This document shows positions 8,121-16,622 of a stretch of 46,024 bases of DNA, in pieces; the first letter of the stretch is position 1, and every line of letters begins with the position of its first letter. A model generated the notes under the pieces. It did not search any database and was not told where the DNA came from. It saw nothing but the letters and a program-made list of their open reading frames with translations. Source of the DNA: JBCDBL01 sp039183635 (GTDB lineage: Bacteria > Pseudomonadota > Alphaproteobacteria > Caulobacterales > Parvularculaceae). The translations under genes were made by a program, and so were the position numbers. The DNA lies in NCBI GenBank assembly GCA_039183635.1, contig JBCDBL010000010.1, positions 1 to 46,024 of the forward strand, written 5' to 3'.

Positions 8121-8900
8121 CTAGCCGAATTTTGAAAAATCCGGCGCCCGGCGTTCCATGAACGCCGTTGCGGCTTCCTTGAATTCTTCAGATTGCAGAC
8201 GTTCTGAAAAGACTGCGCCTTCTTCTTCGATGCGCTGCAGAATCTCAGCGGTATCGCCGCGGATGAGCTGCTTGGATTGTCGCACGGCCACTGGAGGAAG
8301 GGCGGCGAGGGACCGTGCCCGCTCCATGGTTTCGGCCTCAAGCCGGTCGGCGGCGACAACGGCGTTGACAAGGCCCGTATCGTAGGCCCGCTTTGCTGGT
8401 ATTTTCGCCCCGGTGAGGAGAATTTCAGAGGCGAGCTGGTGGCCGACAAGGCGCGGCAAGATAAGAGATGAGGCGGCTTCCGGCACCAGGGCCAAATTCA
8501 CAAACGGCGTTTGCAACACTGCGTCTTCGACGGCGATCACCATGTCGCAGTGGAGCAGCATCGTCATCCCGACGCCGATGGCCGCGCCGTTCACGGAGGC
8601 GATGAGAGGTTTTTGCGCCGTGGCGATGGCTTTTAAGAACCGGAACACCGGCGCCTGACGCGGGTCTTTTTCCGCATGGGGCGGGTGCTCCATGAAATCC
8701 AGCATGTCGTTGCCGGCGGTGAAGATATCACCTTCGGCGGCGAGGACGACAACCCTGACGGACGGCGTCGCGTCGGCTTCCGCCAGGCCATCTGCAAGGG
8801 CCGAATACATGTCTCTCGTGATGGCGTTTTTCTTATCGGGACGATTAAAGGCGAGGCGCATAACGCCGCCGTCCACAAGTTTCTGGATATGCTCCGTCAT
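8121..8900 (-). CDS. Enoyl-CoA hydratase/isomerase family protein (crotonase fold)
   Basis: 259 residues; GAGGAG precedes the ATG at 8900. The crotonase motifs are present: NRPDKKNAIT near residue 20, the first oxyanion-hole segment FTAGNDMLDF (about 60-69) and the second NGAAIGVGMTMLLHCD (about 104-119). The acidic residue Glu141 in LVPEAASS matches the catalytic Glu of delta3,delta2-enoyl-CoA isomerases (PEGCSS) better than that of classical hydratases, which usually have two glutamates. It probably acts in fatty acid oxidation in the cytoplasm; isomerase is the preferred but unproven activity. It follows the FNR-type regulator gene in the same direction with an 89-base gap holding a CTGTCC-G-GGACAG palindrome. 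Confidence 0.85.
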   Translation of the reverse strand: MTEHIQKLVDGGVMRLAFNRPDKKNAITRDMYSALADGLAEADATPSVRVVVLAAEGDIFTAGNDMLDFMEHPPHAEKDPRQAPVFRFLKAIATAQKPLIASVNGAAIGVGMTMLLHCDMVIAVEDAVLQTPFVNLALVPEAASSLILPRLVGHQLASEILLTGAKIPAKRAYDTGLVNAVVAADRLEAETMERARSLAALPPVAVRQSKQLIRGDTAEILQRIEEEGAVFSERLQSEEFKEAATAFMERRAPDFSKFG

Positions 8901-8989
8901 ATCGCGCGTCTCCTCATAAAACTATTTAATGGAGAGGATCGCCTGTCCGGGACAGCTCTGCAAGCGGCGGACACAGCTCCACCTTTGGT

Positions 8990-9778
8990 TTAAAGAGCAG
9001 TGGTTTCGGCGATTTCCCTAAGGCCGGTTATGTCAAGTATGTCGATGTCGTGGGCGCCGGCGGTGCGGATCAAGCTTTTGTCTTTCAGCTTTTTGATCGC
9101 CCGGCTCACGGTTTCTATGGTGAGCCCCAGGAAATCGGCGATGTCGGTCCGGGTCATGGGCACCTGAATGCGCTCCCGACCGTCCTCGGCGCAGGCGTTC
9201 TGGCGGTTATGCCACTGATTCGCCTGGTGCTCTTTTTGCCGCAAATAGAGGAGAAATGCAGAGATCCGTTCAACGGCGTTGCGTTGCCCGAGGGTGTAAG
9301 CGAGCTCATAGCTCGACTCCAGCATCCCCGCCGTCATGGTGCGATAGCGTCGATCGACATCTTGATGCCGTTCGAGAAGTTTTTCAAAATTCGAGCGCTC
9401 GAACCGACACACATTTGCATCGGTGACGGCGTCCAGGGAGTAACTGTAGGTCTCCCCCGGGCTGGCGCCGACGAAATCGCCCGTAAACAAAAAGGCGAGA
9501 ACCTGGCGGCGACCGTCAAGCCCCACCCGGGACATCATCATGACGCCGTCGGAAATATTATAGACGTTTTTGGCCACGTCTCCTTCACAGAACACCGCAT
9601 CGCCGGCGTTTGCGGTCATGCGCGTGGACGCAGACAAAAAATCGTTCAGCTCGTCGGGCTTTAGATCTTTGCAGATGTTTGCATGTCGTGCAGGGCAATT
9701 GAGACAGCGCAGCTGATCCCGTGAAGGAATAGACACAATCTTCGGTTCGCAATCCGCACTGTCGTTTACGCAAAGCAT
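8990..9778 (-). CDS. FNR/CRP-family regulator with likely [4Fe-4S] cluster
   Basis: 262 residues. Order: N-terminal cysteine cluster C25-L-N-C28-P-A-R-H-A-N-I-C36, a cyclic-nucleotide-type beta-roll (about 45-130) with a fourth cysteine at 124 (DANVCRF), a dimer helix (about 140-180) and a winged HTH (about 208-245). The C-x2-C-x7-C spacing plus the distant fourth Cys is that of FnrN/FnrL oxygen sensors; recognition helix IETVSR has the E-x2-S-R of FNR, which predicts binding to TTGAT-N4-ATCAA sites. No such site is seen upstream of its own gene. Likely role: switching genes on when oxygen is low. Cluster binding is inferred. Confidence 0.88.
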   Translation of the reverse strand: MLCVNDSADCEPKIVSIPSRDQLRCLNCPARHANICKDLKPDELNDFLSASTRMTANAGDAVFCEGDVAKNVYNISDGVMMMSRVGLDGRRQVLAFLFTGDFVGASPGETYSYSLDAVTDANVCRFERSNFEKLLERHQDVDRRYRTMTAGMLESSYELAYTLGQRNAVERISAFLLYLRQKEHQANQWHNRQNACAEDGRERIQVPMTRTDIADFLGLTIETVSRAIKKLKDKSLIRTAGAHDIDILDITGLREIAETTAL

Positions 9779-9822
9779 CGATAGGCAGCTGGTTCTCTGA
9801 TTTCAGTTACTAAAGACGCTAC

Positions 9823-9844
9823 TTGCGCATATACGTGGGCGCAA
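9823..9844. promoter_or_regulatory. Inverted repeat upstream of the FNR-type regulator gene
   Basis: TTGCGC and GCGCAA are separated by ten bases. The repeat lies about 45 bases before the start codon of the divergently read regulator gene (minus strand), where an operator would be expected. It does not match an FNR box, and no regulator can be named. Confidence 0.3.
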
Positions 9845-9906
9845 GCGCGCATATCGCAACACATGGAGTTTTAAAGCGACATTTTGGCGCGCAGATACTG
9901 AGGCGC

Positions 9907-10413
9907 TTAAGAACTGTTTTGCAAATTCGCCTTGCTGTCCTGAAGCTTTCGCCTCAGCTTTATGGGATCGTCAAGGGCGGGCAGTTTGAAAACGCCGACA
10001 CCCGTGCCGCGAATGGTGAGATTGCCGTAACCGAACACACGCCCCCAGAACGATTGCTCCAGATTCACCTCTTCAATCTTGTTGAGGTTCACTTCCTCCG
10101 TTTTCCGGGAGATGAGGCCGGTCTTCATCACAAACCGCAAGCTCGTCACCACAATCTCCGTGGTCCATTTGCGCACCATCAGGGCGAGCCAAATCCCAAA
10201 GCCAATCACGAGCGGCGCTGCGCACATGAAAAGAAGCGGGGCCAGTTCGTTTATGTGTTCGGGAGGGTTTTCAAGGCTGAGCGCGGCGACGAGAAGCAAC
10301 GGGACGGCGCCCAGAAGCAGCCAGAACCATGCGCCGATATCGTAAGTCCAGTTAAATCGGGCTCGGTAAATGATCGTCTCATTTTTACCCAGCGTCTGTT
10401 GAACGTAGCTCAT
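9907..10413 (-). CDS. Bacterial PH-domain (bPH2/YdbS-type) membrane protein
   Basis: 168 residues. A short N-terminal part (YVQQTLGKNETIIYRARFNW) is followed by two membrane helices (about 26-46 and 58-80) and a cytoplasmic bPH2 domain: TTEIVVTSLRFVMKTGLIS, then KTEEVNLNKIEEVNLEQS, then GYGNLTIRGTGVGVFKLP, which is the typical strand order. The C-terminal helix is basic. Proteins of this family occur singly or in stress-linked clusters and their ligands are unknown. The gene is read away from ettA with a 199-base intergenic region. Confidence 0.85.
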   Translation of the reverse strand: MSYVQQTLGKNETIIYRARFNWTYDIGAWFWLLLGAVPLLLVAALSLENPPEHINELAPLLFMCAAPLVIGFGIWLALMVRKWTTEIVVTSLRFVMKTGLISRKTEEVNLNKIEEVNLEQSFWGRVFGYGNLTIRGTGVGVFKLPALDDPIKLRRKLQDSKANLQNSS

Positions 10414-10612
10414 AATGCCCCTCGATCAGCCGCACCTGCGTCCCCATACCCTATGTCATAGCAAATATCTGCTGTGTCGGGGGGTAAATTTTGGCACCGG
10501 CGGGGCGTTTTGCGCTCCGATTGCGCCATTGAGCGGCGACAGTTACAACATTCGCTTTCGCCGGTATCTCCCATTTCCGCCTTGACCCACGCGCCAACCC
10601 TCCGGAGCATCT

Positions 10613-12280
10613 ATGGCCGCTTACCAATATATTTTCACCATGCAAGGGCTGTCCAAAACTTATACGGGCGGCAAGAAGATCCTCGAAAACGTTCACCTGC
10701 AATTCTTTCCGGACGCCAAAATCGGCGTTGTCGGCGTCAACGGCGCAGGTAAGTCGACGCTTTTGCGCATTATGGCGGGCGTCGATAACGAGTTTAACGG
10801 GGAGGCGAATGTCGCGGACGGCGCCAAGGTGGGCTATCTCGCGCAGGAGCCCCAATTGAACGCCGAAAAGGACGTATTCGGAAATGTTATGGAGGGCGTC
10901 GGCGAAATCAAAGCAAAGATCGACGAGTTCAACGCCGTCTCCCTGCAGCTTGCGGAGGATTACACAGACGAGCTGATGGAGAAAATGTCGGCGTTGCAGG
11001 AGGAGATCGACGCCCTCGACGCGTGGGATATCGACAGCAAGGTGGAAATGGCCATGGGCGCCTTGCGCTGTCCGCCGGGGGACGCAGACGTCACGAAGCT
11101 TTCCGGCGGGGAGAAACGGCGGGTGGCTCTGGCGCGATTGTTGTTGTCAAAGCCTGATCTGTTATTGCTCGACGAACCCACAAACCATCTTGATGCGGAA
11201 AGCGTCGCCTGGTTAGAGCATTATCTGCGCGATTTCCCGGGCGCGGTGGTGCTGGTGACCCACGATCGTTACTTCCTCGATAATGTCACGGGCTGGATCT
11301 TGGAGCTCGATCGTGGTCGCGGTATTCCGTATGAAGGCAATTATTCCTCCTGGCTGGAGCAAAAGCAGAAACGTCTGGAGCAGGAAGGGCGCGAAGAGGC
11401 GGCGCGTCAACGTACGCTCTCCCGTGAACTGGAATGGATCAGCGCTTCTCCAAAGGCGCGGCAAGCCAAATCCAAGGCGCGGATCAACGCCTATGAGGAT
11501 CTTCTCGCCAAGGCTGGCAAAGAGCAAACGGGCACGGCGCAGATTCAAATTCCGCCGGGCGACCGTTTGGGCGGCGTGGTGATTGAAGCGGAGGGGCTCA
11601 CCAAAGCCTTTGGGGACAAGGTCCTCATTGATGACCTGTCCTTCAAATTACCACCGGGCGGTATTGTCGGCGTCATAGGGCCAAACGGCGCTGGTAAAAC
11701 AACACTGTTCCGCATGCTCACAGGGCAAGAAACGCCTGACGAAGGCAGCCTGCGGGTCGGGGAGACCGTTCACCTCGGTTATGTGGACCAGTCCCGCGAT
11801 GCGCTCGCCGATGACAAAAATGTTTGGGAGGAAATCTCAAACGGGCTCGACATTGTGCAGCTTGGTAAACGTGAAGTTCCGTCGCGGGCTTATGTGTCCT
11901 GGTTTAATTTCAAAGGCGGCGACCAGCAGAAAAAGGTCGGCAGTCTGTCTGGCGGGGAGCGCAATCGCGTTCATCTGGCCAAGATGCTGAAGGAGGGGGC
12001 GAATCTTCTCCTCCTTGACGAACCGACCAATGATCTTGATGTGGACACGCTCTCGGCTTTGGAGGCGGCGCTTGAGGACTTCCCGGGATGTGCTGTTGTT
12101 ATCAGTCACGATCGCTGGTTCCTGGATCGCATCGCCACCCATATGCTGGCCTTTGAGGGCGACAGCCATGTTGAATGGTTCGAAGGCAATTACGCCGACT
12201 ACGAAGCAGATAAGCGTCGCCGCCTGGGGCCTGAAGCTGAGATTCCGAAGAATTTGAAATTCAAGAAGTTGACGCGGTAA
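10613..12280 (+). CDS. ettA: Energy-dependent translational throttle protein EttA (ABC-F)
   Basis: 555 residues; CCGGAG precedes ATG 10613 by five to six bases. Two ABC domains without membrane segments: Walker A1 GVNGAGKS (about 42-49), signature LSGGEKRR and Walker B LLLLDEPTNHLD; the P-site tRNA interaction linker with coiled charge-rich helices (about 240-315); Walker A2 GPNGAGKT, LSGGERNR and LLLLDEPTNDLD. Length and the MAAYQYIFTMQGLSKTY start match EttA rather than Uup or other ABC-F proteins. It binds the ribosomal E site and slows the first elongation step when ADP is high. Single gene. The downstream 124 bases hold a GCGCCGC/GCGGCGC hairpin at 12,337-12,361 without a T-run. Confidence 0.95.
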   Translation: MAAYQYIFTMQGLSKTYTGGKKILENVHLQFFPDAKIGVVGVNGAGKSTLLRIMAGVDNEFNGEANVADGAKVGYLAQEPQLNAEKDVFGNVMEGVGEIKAKIDEFNAVSLQLAEDYTDELMEKMSALQEEIDALDAWDIDSKVEMAMGALRCPPGDADVTKLSGGEKRRVALARLLLSKPDLLLLDEPTNHLDAESVAWLEHYLRDFPGAVVLVTHDRYFLDNVTGWILELDRGRGIPYEGNYSSWLEQKQKRLEQEGREEAARQRTLSRELEWISASPKARQAKSKARINAYEDLLAKAGKEQTGTAQIQIPPGDRLGGVVIEAEGLTKAFGDKVLIDDLSFKLPPGGIVGVIGPNGAGKTTLFRMLTGQETPDEGSLRVGETVHLGYVDQSRDALADDKNVWEEISNGLDIVQLGKREVPSRAYVSWFNFKGGDQQKKVGSLSGGERNRVHLAKMLKEGANLLLLDEPTNDLDVDTLSALEAALEDFPGCAVVISHDRWFLDRIATHMLAFEGDSHVEWFEGNYADYEADKRRRLGPEAEIPKNLKFKKLTR

Positions 12281-12404
12281 ATCGATGTTTCCTCTGGCGT
12301 TTCGGACGCGCCATTTCCGTGTTAATTTTGAATAAAGCGCCGCTATTTGGTTTTGCGGCGCGGGACATTCGCAATCTCTATGCACGGGGGGGCGCGTTAA
12401 AGCG

Positions 12405-13307
12405 GTGTCGACACAAACGGAAGCTGAAAACGCACTTTTGCAGCGGAGCTGGCCGTTAGCCCTTGGTTTTGGGGCGGCGCAGGTCATCGCCGGGATCATT
12501 TTCTTTTTTGCATATAATTGGCGCGATTTGCCCGACGTGGCCAAGATCGCGTTACCGCAATGCGTTCTCGTTGCGGCCTTTTTGGTTTGGGTTGCATTTC
12601 CCGGCAAAAGGCATGTCGCACGCATCGCCGGCATTGTCGCATCGGCCATGATCGGCGTTTCGATGGCGGTGGTCGGACAAGTTTATCAACTCGGCGCCGA
12701 TCCGTGGCGTCTGTTCGCCACGTGGGCGGCGCTCGTCTTCGTTATCGCGGCGGCGACGCGGGACGACGCGCAGTTCGTTTTTTCGTTCGCGATCGCAACG
12801 ATCGCTTATTTTCTTTATACCGACCAAGAAGTTGCGCAATATTTGCAGAACGCCTCAACGAAGATTTATGCGGTTTACGTTGTATTGGGCGTTGTAGCAT
12901 TATTGTTTCGGGAGTTCCTTGGCGCAGGCGCGCCGCCATGGGTGCGGCGCCTGCTGGTGGCCAGCGTACTTGTCGCCGCTGTCAGCGGCGGCCTGACCGA
13001 TATTCTGGCGCGCTCTTTATTTGACAACGGCTTTTACGCCACTCTGGCGCTGTTTTGCGCCGTTTGTTTGTTTGTATGGCTCTATCGGAGCTGGAGGCCC
13101 GACGCCCCATCGTGTGCGATGGCGCTTTTTTCCGCCGCCGCATATCTTGGGGTTCTAGGGCCGCGGTTTTTGTTTACGGTTGATTTGGACGGAAGCGTTG
13201 ACGTGGCCGGCCGTTTGTTGCTCAGCGCCATGTGGATTCTCGGTCTGACGGCGGGTCTGGCGCACATCTTACGCAGATTTCTAAAAAGCCCGGAACGTTT
13301 TGGATGA
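12405..13307 (+). CDS. DUF2157 membrane protein
   Basis: 300 residues from GTG 12405; the ribosome binding site is weak. About nine hydrophobic helices. The N-terminal half, with WPLALGFGAAQVIAGIIFFFAYNW, the MIGVSMAVVGQVYQLGADPW segment and the following helices, is the DUF2157 pattern. Function unknown. It overlaps the next gene by four bases (ATGA), and the pair DUF2157 plus GDYXXLXY protein is a recurrent bacterial arrangement, which suggests a two-subunit membrane complex. Confidence 0.85.
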   Translation: MSTQTEAENALLQRSWPLALGFGAAQVIAGIIFFFAYNWRDLPDVAKIALPQCVLVAAFLVWVAFPGKRHVARIAGIVASAMIGVSMAVVGQVYQLGADPWRLFATWAALVFVIAAATRDDAQFVFSFAIATIAYFLYTDQEVAQYLQNASTKIYAVYVVLGVVALLFREFLGAGAPPWVRRLLVASVLVAAVSGGLTDILARSLFDNGFYATLALFCAVCLFVWLYRSWRPDAPSCAMALFSAAAYLGVLGPRFLFTVDLDGSVDVAGRLLLSAMWILGLTAGLAHILRRFLKSPERFG

Positions 13308-14893
13308 GCGGGAAAACGGAAAATACGCCGTGGTACGTTGAGCTTTTTCTGGCGATCGGCGGCTGGGTCGCCGGTTTGCTCGCTGCTTTGGCGATCGCGT
13401 TTATAGCTACGTTAGCCGTTTCGGCCGATGGCCGATTATCAGAAGTCGGCGCAGCGACCACTGCGCTGCTGTTAGGCGCCGCGTTCGTAGCGCTGGGCGT
13501 TTTGTGCAGGGGGCGCGGGGATTTTTCAAGACACTTCTCCAATGCATCTGCGGCAGCCGGACTAACGGCTGCGACGGGCGGCGCTTGGTATCTGATTGCA
13601 AGGGCTTTGGCCCCGTCATCGCAGTTCGAAGGGGTAACGGCCGGTTTCGCGGGTATGATCGTGGCGGGTTTATTGGCCGTCGCCAGTTGGGGCGTCGACA
13701 GGCGCTTTCGCGATGCGATATTCGCCTTCCTGGCGGCTTTGGCCGTATTTGGCGTTTTCAGCGTCTCTGTTTTGGTGTTCGAGGATCAACGCGGGGAAGG
13801 CGCCAGGTTTGTTTTGCTTACGACGGCGTGTCTCGCTCTTGTCGGGGCCTATGCCTTTTTTCACAGTGCGGGCGCGGCTTCCCTTCGCGCCGCCGCTTCC
13901 GCGTTTTTAGTCGGTTCACTGATTGCTTTTTTTGTATTGCCGGATGGCGGCGTGCTGGTTGGCTATGCGTCTGATGGTGCGGTTTTGCACGGGGCGGCCG
14001 ATCTCATTGTTTTCTGCGCCATAGCTTATGGCTTATTTCAATTGCGAAGCCGCGCGCCCATGCGCGCGCTCTTCGCGGTGGGCGCTCTCAGCTTGTTTAT
14101 TGCGGCATTGTTGCCGAACTACGCTGTCGGGGCGTTAGTGGTCCTGATCACCGGGATGGCGGCGTTCCATCCGGCGTTGGCGGGCGTCGGCGCTTTTGCT
14201 TTAGCGGTCGCGCTCGGCCGGTATTATTACGACCTCGATCTTACGCTTCTTACAAAGTCGATCATTTTGATCCTGATTGGCGTTTTAACATTGTGTACGG
14301 CTTTTTTGGTGCGCTGGCGGTTTACGGAAAAGCGTGCGAACCGGCCTACGCGTGCTTGCGCTAAAACGCCGCGCCGCGCATTCGTCGAAGTCGTTGCGGT
14401 GGCCGTCGCGCTTGGTGCGGGCCTTTATCTTACGAACGCCTCGGTCCATCGTTTGGAGACGGGGTTTCGCGACGCACGCGAAATTTACTTGCCTCTCGGG
14501 CCGGTCGACCCCCGTTCCATTATGCAAGGCGACTATATGATCTTGCGTTTTCGCAATGACATTTATCCAGACACACAAACGATATCGTCATTGCCCCGGG
14601 ACGGGGAGGTGTTTCTTCTGCTTGATGAGAACAATGTCGCGCGTTTTTCGCGCATCCCTGAGAAGGGGGCGCGCCTTACCGCTGATGAAATTCGTATCGA
14701 CTATGTCAAGACAGCGAATAAATCGATGCGATATTGTCCCCAGAGTTTCTTCTTTCAGGAAGGCGACGCCGGCGCTTATCAAGCTGCGCGTTTCGCGATC
14801 GTCAAAGTCTCCGACAGCGGCGCAACGTTGCTTGCGGGGCTTGCGGACGAAAACAGGAAAGCCATCTCTCCGTCCGAGGCTGTTGGCCCATAG
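13304..14893 (+). CDS. DUF4401-like membrane protein fused to GDYXXLXY domain
   Basis: 529 residues from ATG 13304, which overlaps the DUF2157 stop as ATGA; an ORF start at 13232 would lie inside the previous gene. Roughly residues 15-365 are hydrophobic helices with the DUF4401 look; a short basic linker (KRANRPTRACAKTPRR) leads to one more helix (FVEVVAVAVALGAGLYLT) and then a soluble extracytoplasmic domain holding GPVDPRSIMQGDYMILRF, the GDYXXLXY signature. Many genomes encode these two parts separately, so this is a fusion. Together with the preceding gene it probably forms a membrane complex of unknown role. Confidence 0.82.
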   Translation: MSGKTENTPWYVELFLAIGGWVAGLLAALAIAFIATLAVSADGRLSEVGAATTALLLGAAFVALGVLCRGRGDFSRHFSNASAAAGLTAATGGAWYLIARALAPSSQFEGVTAGFAGMIVAGLLAVASWGVDRRFRDAIFAFLAALAVFGVFSVSVLVFEDQRGEGARFVLLTTACLALVGAYAFFHSAGAASLRAAASAFLVGSLIAFFVLPDGGVLVGYASDGAVLHGAADLIVFCAIAYGLFQLRSRAPMRALFAVGALSLFIAALLPNYAVGALVVLITGMAAFHPALAGVGAFALAVALGRYYYDLDLTLLTKSIILILIGVLTLCTAFLVRWRFTEKRANRPTRACAKTPRRAFVEVVAVAVALGAGLYLTNASVHRLETGFRDAREIYLPLGPVDPRSIMQGDYMILRFRNDIYPDTQTISSLPRDGEVFLLLDENNVARFSRIPEKGARLTADEIRIDYVKTANKSMRYCPQSFFFQEGDAGAYQAARFAIVKVSDSGATLLAGLADENRKAISPSEAVGP

Positions 14894-14947
14894 AGCATAA
14901 AATGAACGGTTCGAACCCTGTTTTGGAAGGGCGCGCGCTTTTGGATT

Positions 14948-15565
14948 TTAAAGCGCGGCCACTTGCGCCCGCAAGTCTTCCAGCAGTTTGGCCATACCGC
15001 GTTCGCCGCCGCCATTATTGGCGATGATTGAGGTATATTCATCGCGTTTCGCGATCACCAGCCAAACGCCCTCGGCCCCGACATCAAACACGGAGTATCC
15101 GCCGTTTTTGCCTTTGGCGACCCGCCACATCACCTCAAGGCCGTCAAGCTGCGGATCCTTGCTGGAGACGGTGGTGTACACGATGACGTCCCGGGCCGAT
15201 CTGTCGACGGATTTCGTCACAGTCATGGTTTGGCCGGCATATCGGAAGAGCTGTTCTTCATAGAGGCCAAGGGAATAGCTTGTGAAGAGCGTGATAAACT
15301 CTTCGCGCTGGTCGGGTGTGATTTGACGCCCGTATTGCCCGAGAGCAAAGCCGCTCACCCGTCTGAAGTTTATATTGGACGATAAAAACGACCTCAAATT
15401 TTCACGACGTTCTGCTTCGGGCGCATCGCCGTTTATGATGTTGAAGGCGTCGCTCGAAAGGGACTGGATGAACGTTTCCGCCCCCTCGTCGGCCGCCGCC
15501 GGCGATGCGATGGCGATAATGAAAAGTACGCTGATTGTACGGATGATCTGTGCAAAATGCGCCAT
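14948..15565 (-). CDS. mlaC: MlaC-like periplasmic phospholipid-binding protein (Ttg2D family)
   Basis: 205 residues with a clean signal peptide (cleaved after SPAAA, about residue 25). The FRRVSGFALGQYGRQITPDQ segment, the FTSYSLGLYEEQLFRYAGQTM helix pair and the beta-strand part ending in VEGVWLVIAKRDEYTSII correspond to the MlaC/toluene-tolerance fold, which carries phospholipids between outer and inner membrane. It lies 41 bases downstream of mlaA in the same direction, so both lipid-trafficking parts are co-transcribed; the MlaFEDB inner-membrane complex is not in the window. A CGCGCTTT/AAAGCGCG hairpin at 14,934-14,957 spans its stop codon. Confidence 0.9.
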   Translation of the reverse strand: MAHFAQIIRTISVLFIIAIASPAAADEGAETFIQSLSSDAFNIINGDAPEAERRENLRSFLSSNINFRRVSGFALGQYGRQITPDQREEFITLFTSYSLGLYEEQLFRYAGQTMTVTKSVDRSARDVIVYTTVSSKDPQLDGLEVMWRVAKGKNGGYSVFDVGAEGVWLVIAKRDEYTSIIANNGGGERGMAKLLEDLRAQVAAL

Positions 15566-15606
15566 GGGGCGTCTCCAAACCTGTGAGCGGAAAAACGGCG
15601 TCCGCC

Positions 15607-16374
15607 CTAGAAGTCCTCATCGTCAAAATCGTCGCCGAACTCTATGTCCGGCAGGTTGTCGAAATCGTTTGCGCCGTTTGCAATTTGGCTTTCCAGCGTC
15701 TGATAATACAAGCTGCGCACCGATGCGTAAAAGTCGATCGATTCACGTTCCAACTGGTCCAGCGGATCCAAAAGGGCTTCTCTGCCTGTTAAAACGCCGG
15801 TTCCGGTTTGTACGCCGCGCACCGTATCGCCTGGCGGATGGTTGAGCCATGTCAGCGGATCTGAAACAGTGTCCACACCACGGCCGACCACCCCGCGGGC
15901 GGTCGTCGGGCCAAGAAAGGGCAAGTACAGATAAGGACCCGCCGGCACGCCATATGTGGCCAGCGTTTGATTAAAGTCTTCAGAGTGCGGCTCATACCCC
16001 ATCCGCTCGGCGGGGTCGAGGAAGCCGAAAAATCCGATTGTCGTATTGATGCCGAAGCGCGAAACAGTTGTGCCCGCACGCGCCCATTCGCCTTGCAGGA
16101 CGTCATTTGTCAAAGTGACAGGCGTTCCCAGGTTTCCCAAAAAATTACGAACGCCGGTGCGTACGGGTGAGGGCGTTATAAACCTGTAGGCTCGTGCTGC
16201 AGGCTTAAGCACAACCCTGTCAACGACATTGTTGAAGCCGAAGAACACCCTGTTGGCGGGTTCGAACGGATCTGAAGGTTCATCCGCGGCGTGTGCGGCG
16301 CCGACAAGGCCCGCCGCGGCGCCGGCAACAATCATCGTCGTCAGTCGCTTCCGTGCAGCGTTGCGCCAAATCAT
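15607..16374 (-). CDS. mlaA: MlaA (VacJ-like) outer-membrane lipid asymmetry protein, no lipobox
   Basis: 255 residues. The family signature runs from DPFEPANRVFFGFNNVVDRV through PSPVRTGVRNFLGNLGTPVT, RFGINTTIGFFGFLDPA, EDFNQTLATYGVPAGPYLYLPFLGPTTARG to DPLDQLERESIDFYASVRSLYY. MlaA sits in the outer membrane next to porins and removes misplaced phospholipids, passing them to MlaC. The signal peptide ends in AAHAADEP and there is no cysteine anywhere in the protein, so this MlaA is not a lipoprotein. An acidic tail (FGDDFDDEDF) is unusual. Starts the mlaA-mlaC operon. Confidence 0.92.
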   Translation of the reverse strand: MIWRNAARKRLTTMIVAGAAAGLVGAAHAADEPSDPFEPANRVFFGFNNVVDRVVLKPAARAYRFITPSPVRTGVRNFLGNLGTPVTLTNDVLQGEWARAGTTVSRFGINTTIGFFGFLDPAERMGYEPHSEDFNQTLATYGVPAGPYLYLPFLGPTTARGVVGRGVDTVSDPLTWLNHPPGDTVRGVQTGTGVLTGREALLDPLDQLERESIDFYASVRSLYYQTLESQIANGANDFDNLPDIEFGDDFDDEDF

Positions 16375-16566
16375 AAGCTCCCCTCTCCTTATTCCCGCTA
16401 TGCGCGCCTCAAGATACGCGCATTTGTACTTAAATTAGGCATGTAAAATAAACGTTCAATCTCCAAGGCCATATCTTCACAGGCTTTTGAGGAGATGCAT
16501 TCCGTGCTTTTGAGGGCGCGGCGGTATGTCCTTCAAAAGGGGACTGTTGAAAGGTGGCTTTTTTAG

Positions 16567-16586
16567 ATATAAACATATCTTTATAT
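16567..16586. promoter_or_regulatory. Palindromic operator upstream of the methionine-cycle operon
   Basis: ATATAAACATATCTTTATAT is a 20-bp palindrome with a single mismatched pair. It lies 36 bases before the start codon of the ArsR-methyltransferase gene in an otherwise GC-rich region, the expected place for autoregulation. Binding by that regulator (SahR-like) is inferred from position and from the known habit of SahR to control its own S-adenosylmethionine-cycle operon. Confidence 0.7.
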
Positions 16587-16622
16587 GCTTCGTTGTTTCT
16601 ACATCTTCCTCGGTGAGATGCT

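Noticed and set aside
16375..16622. Riboswitch (SAM, SAH or cobalamin) before the methionine-cycle operon.
   Set aside because: No SAH- or SAM-II-type core or B12-box was found by eye; the palindromic operator and the regulator gene explain control.
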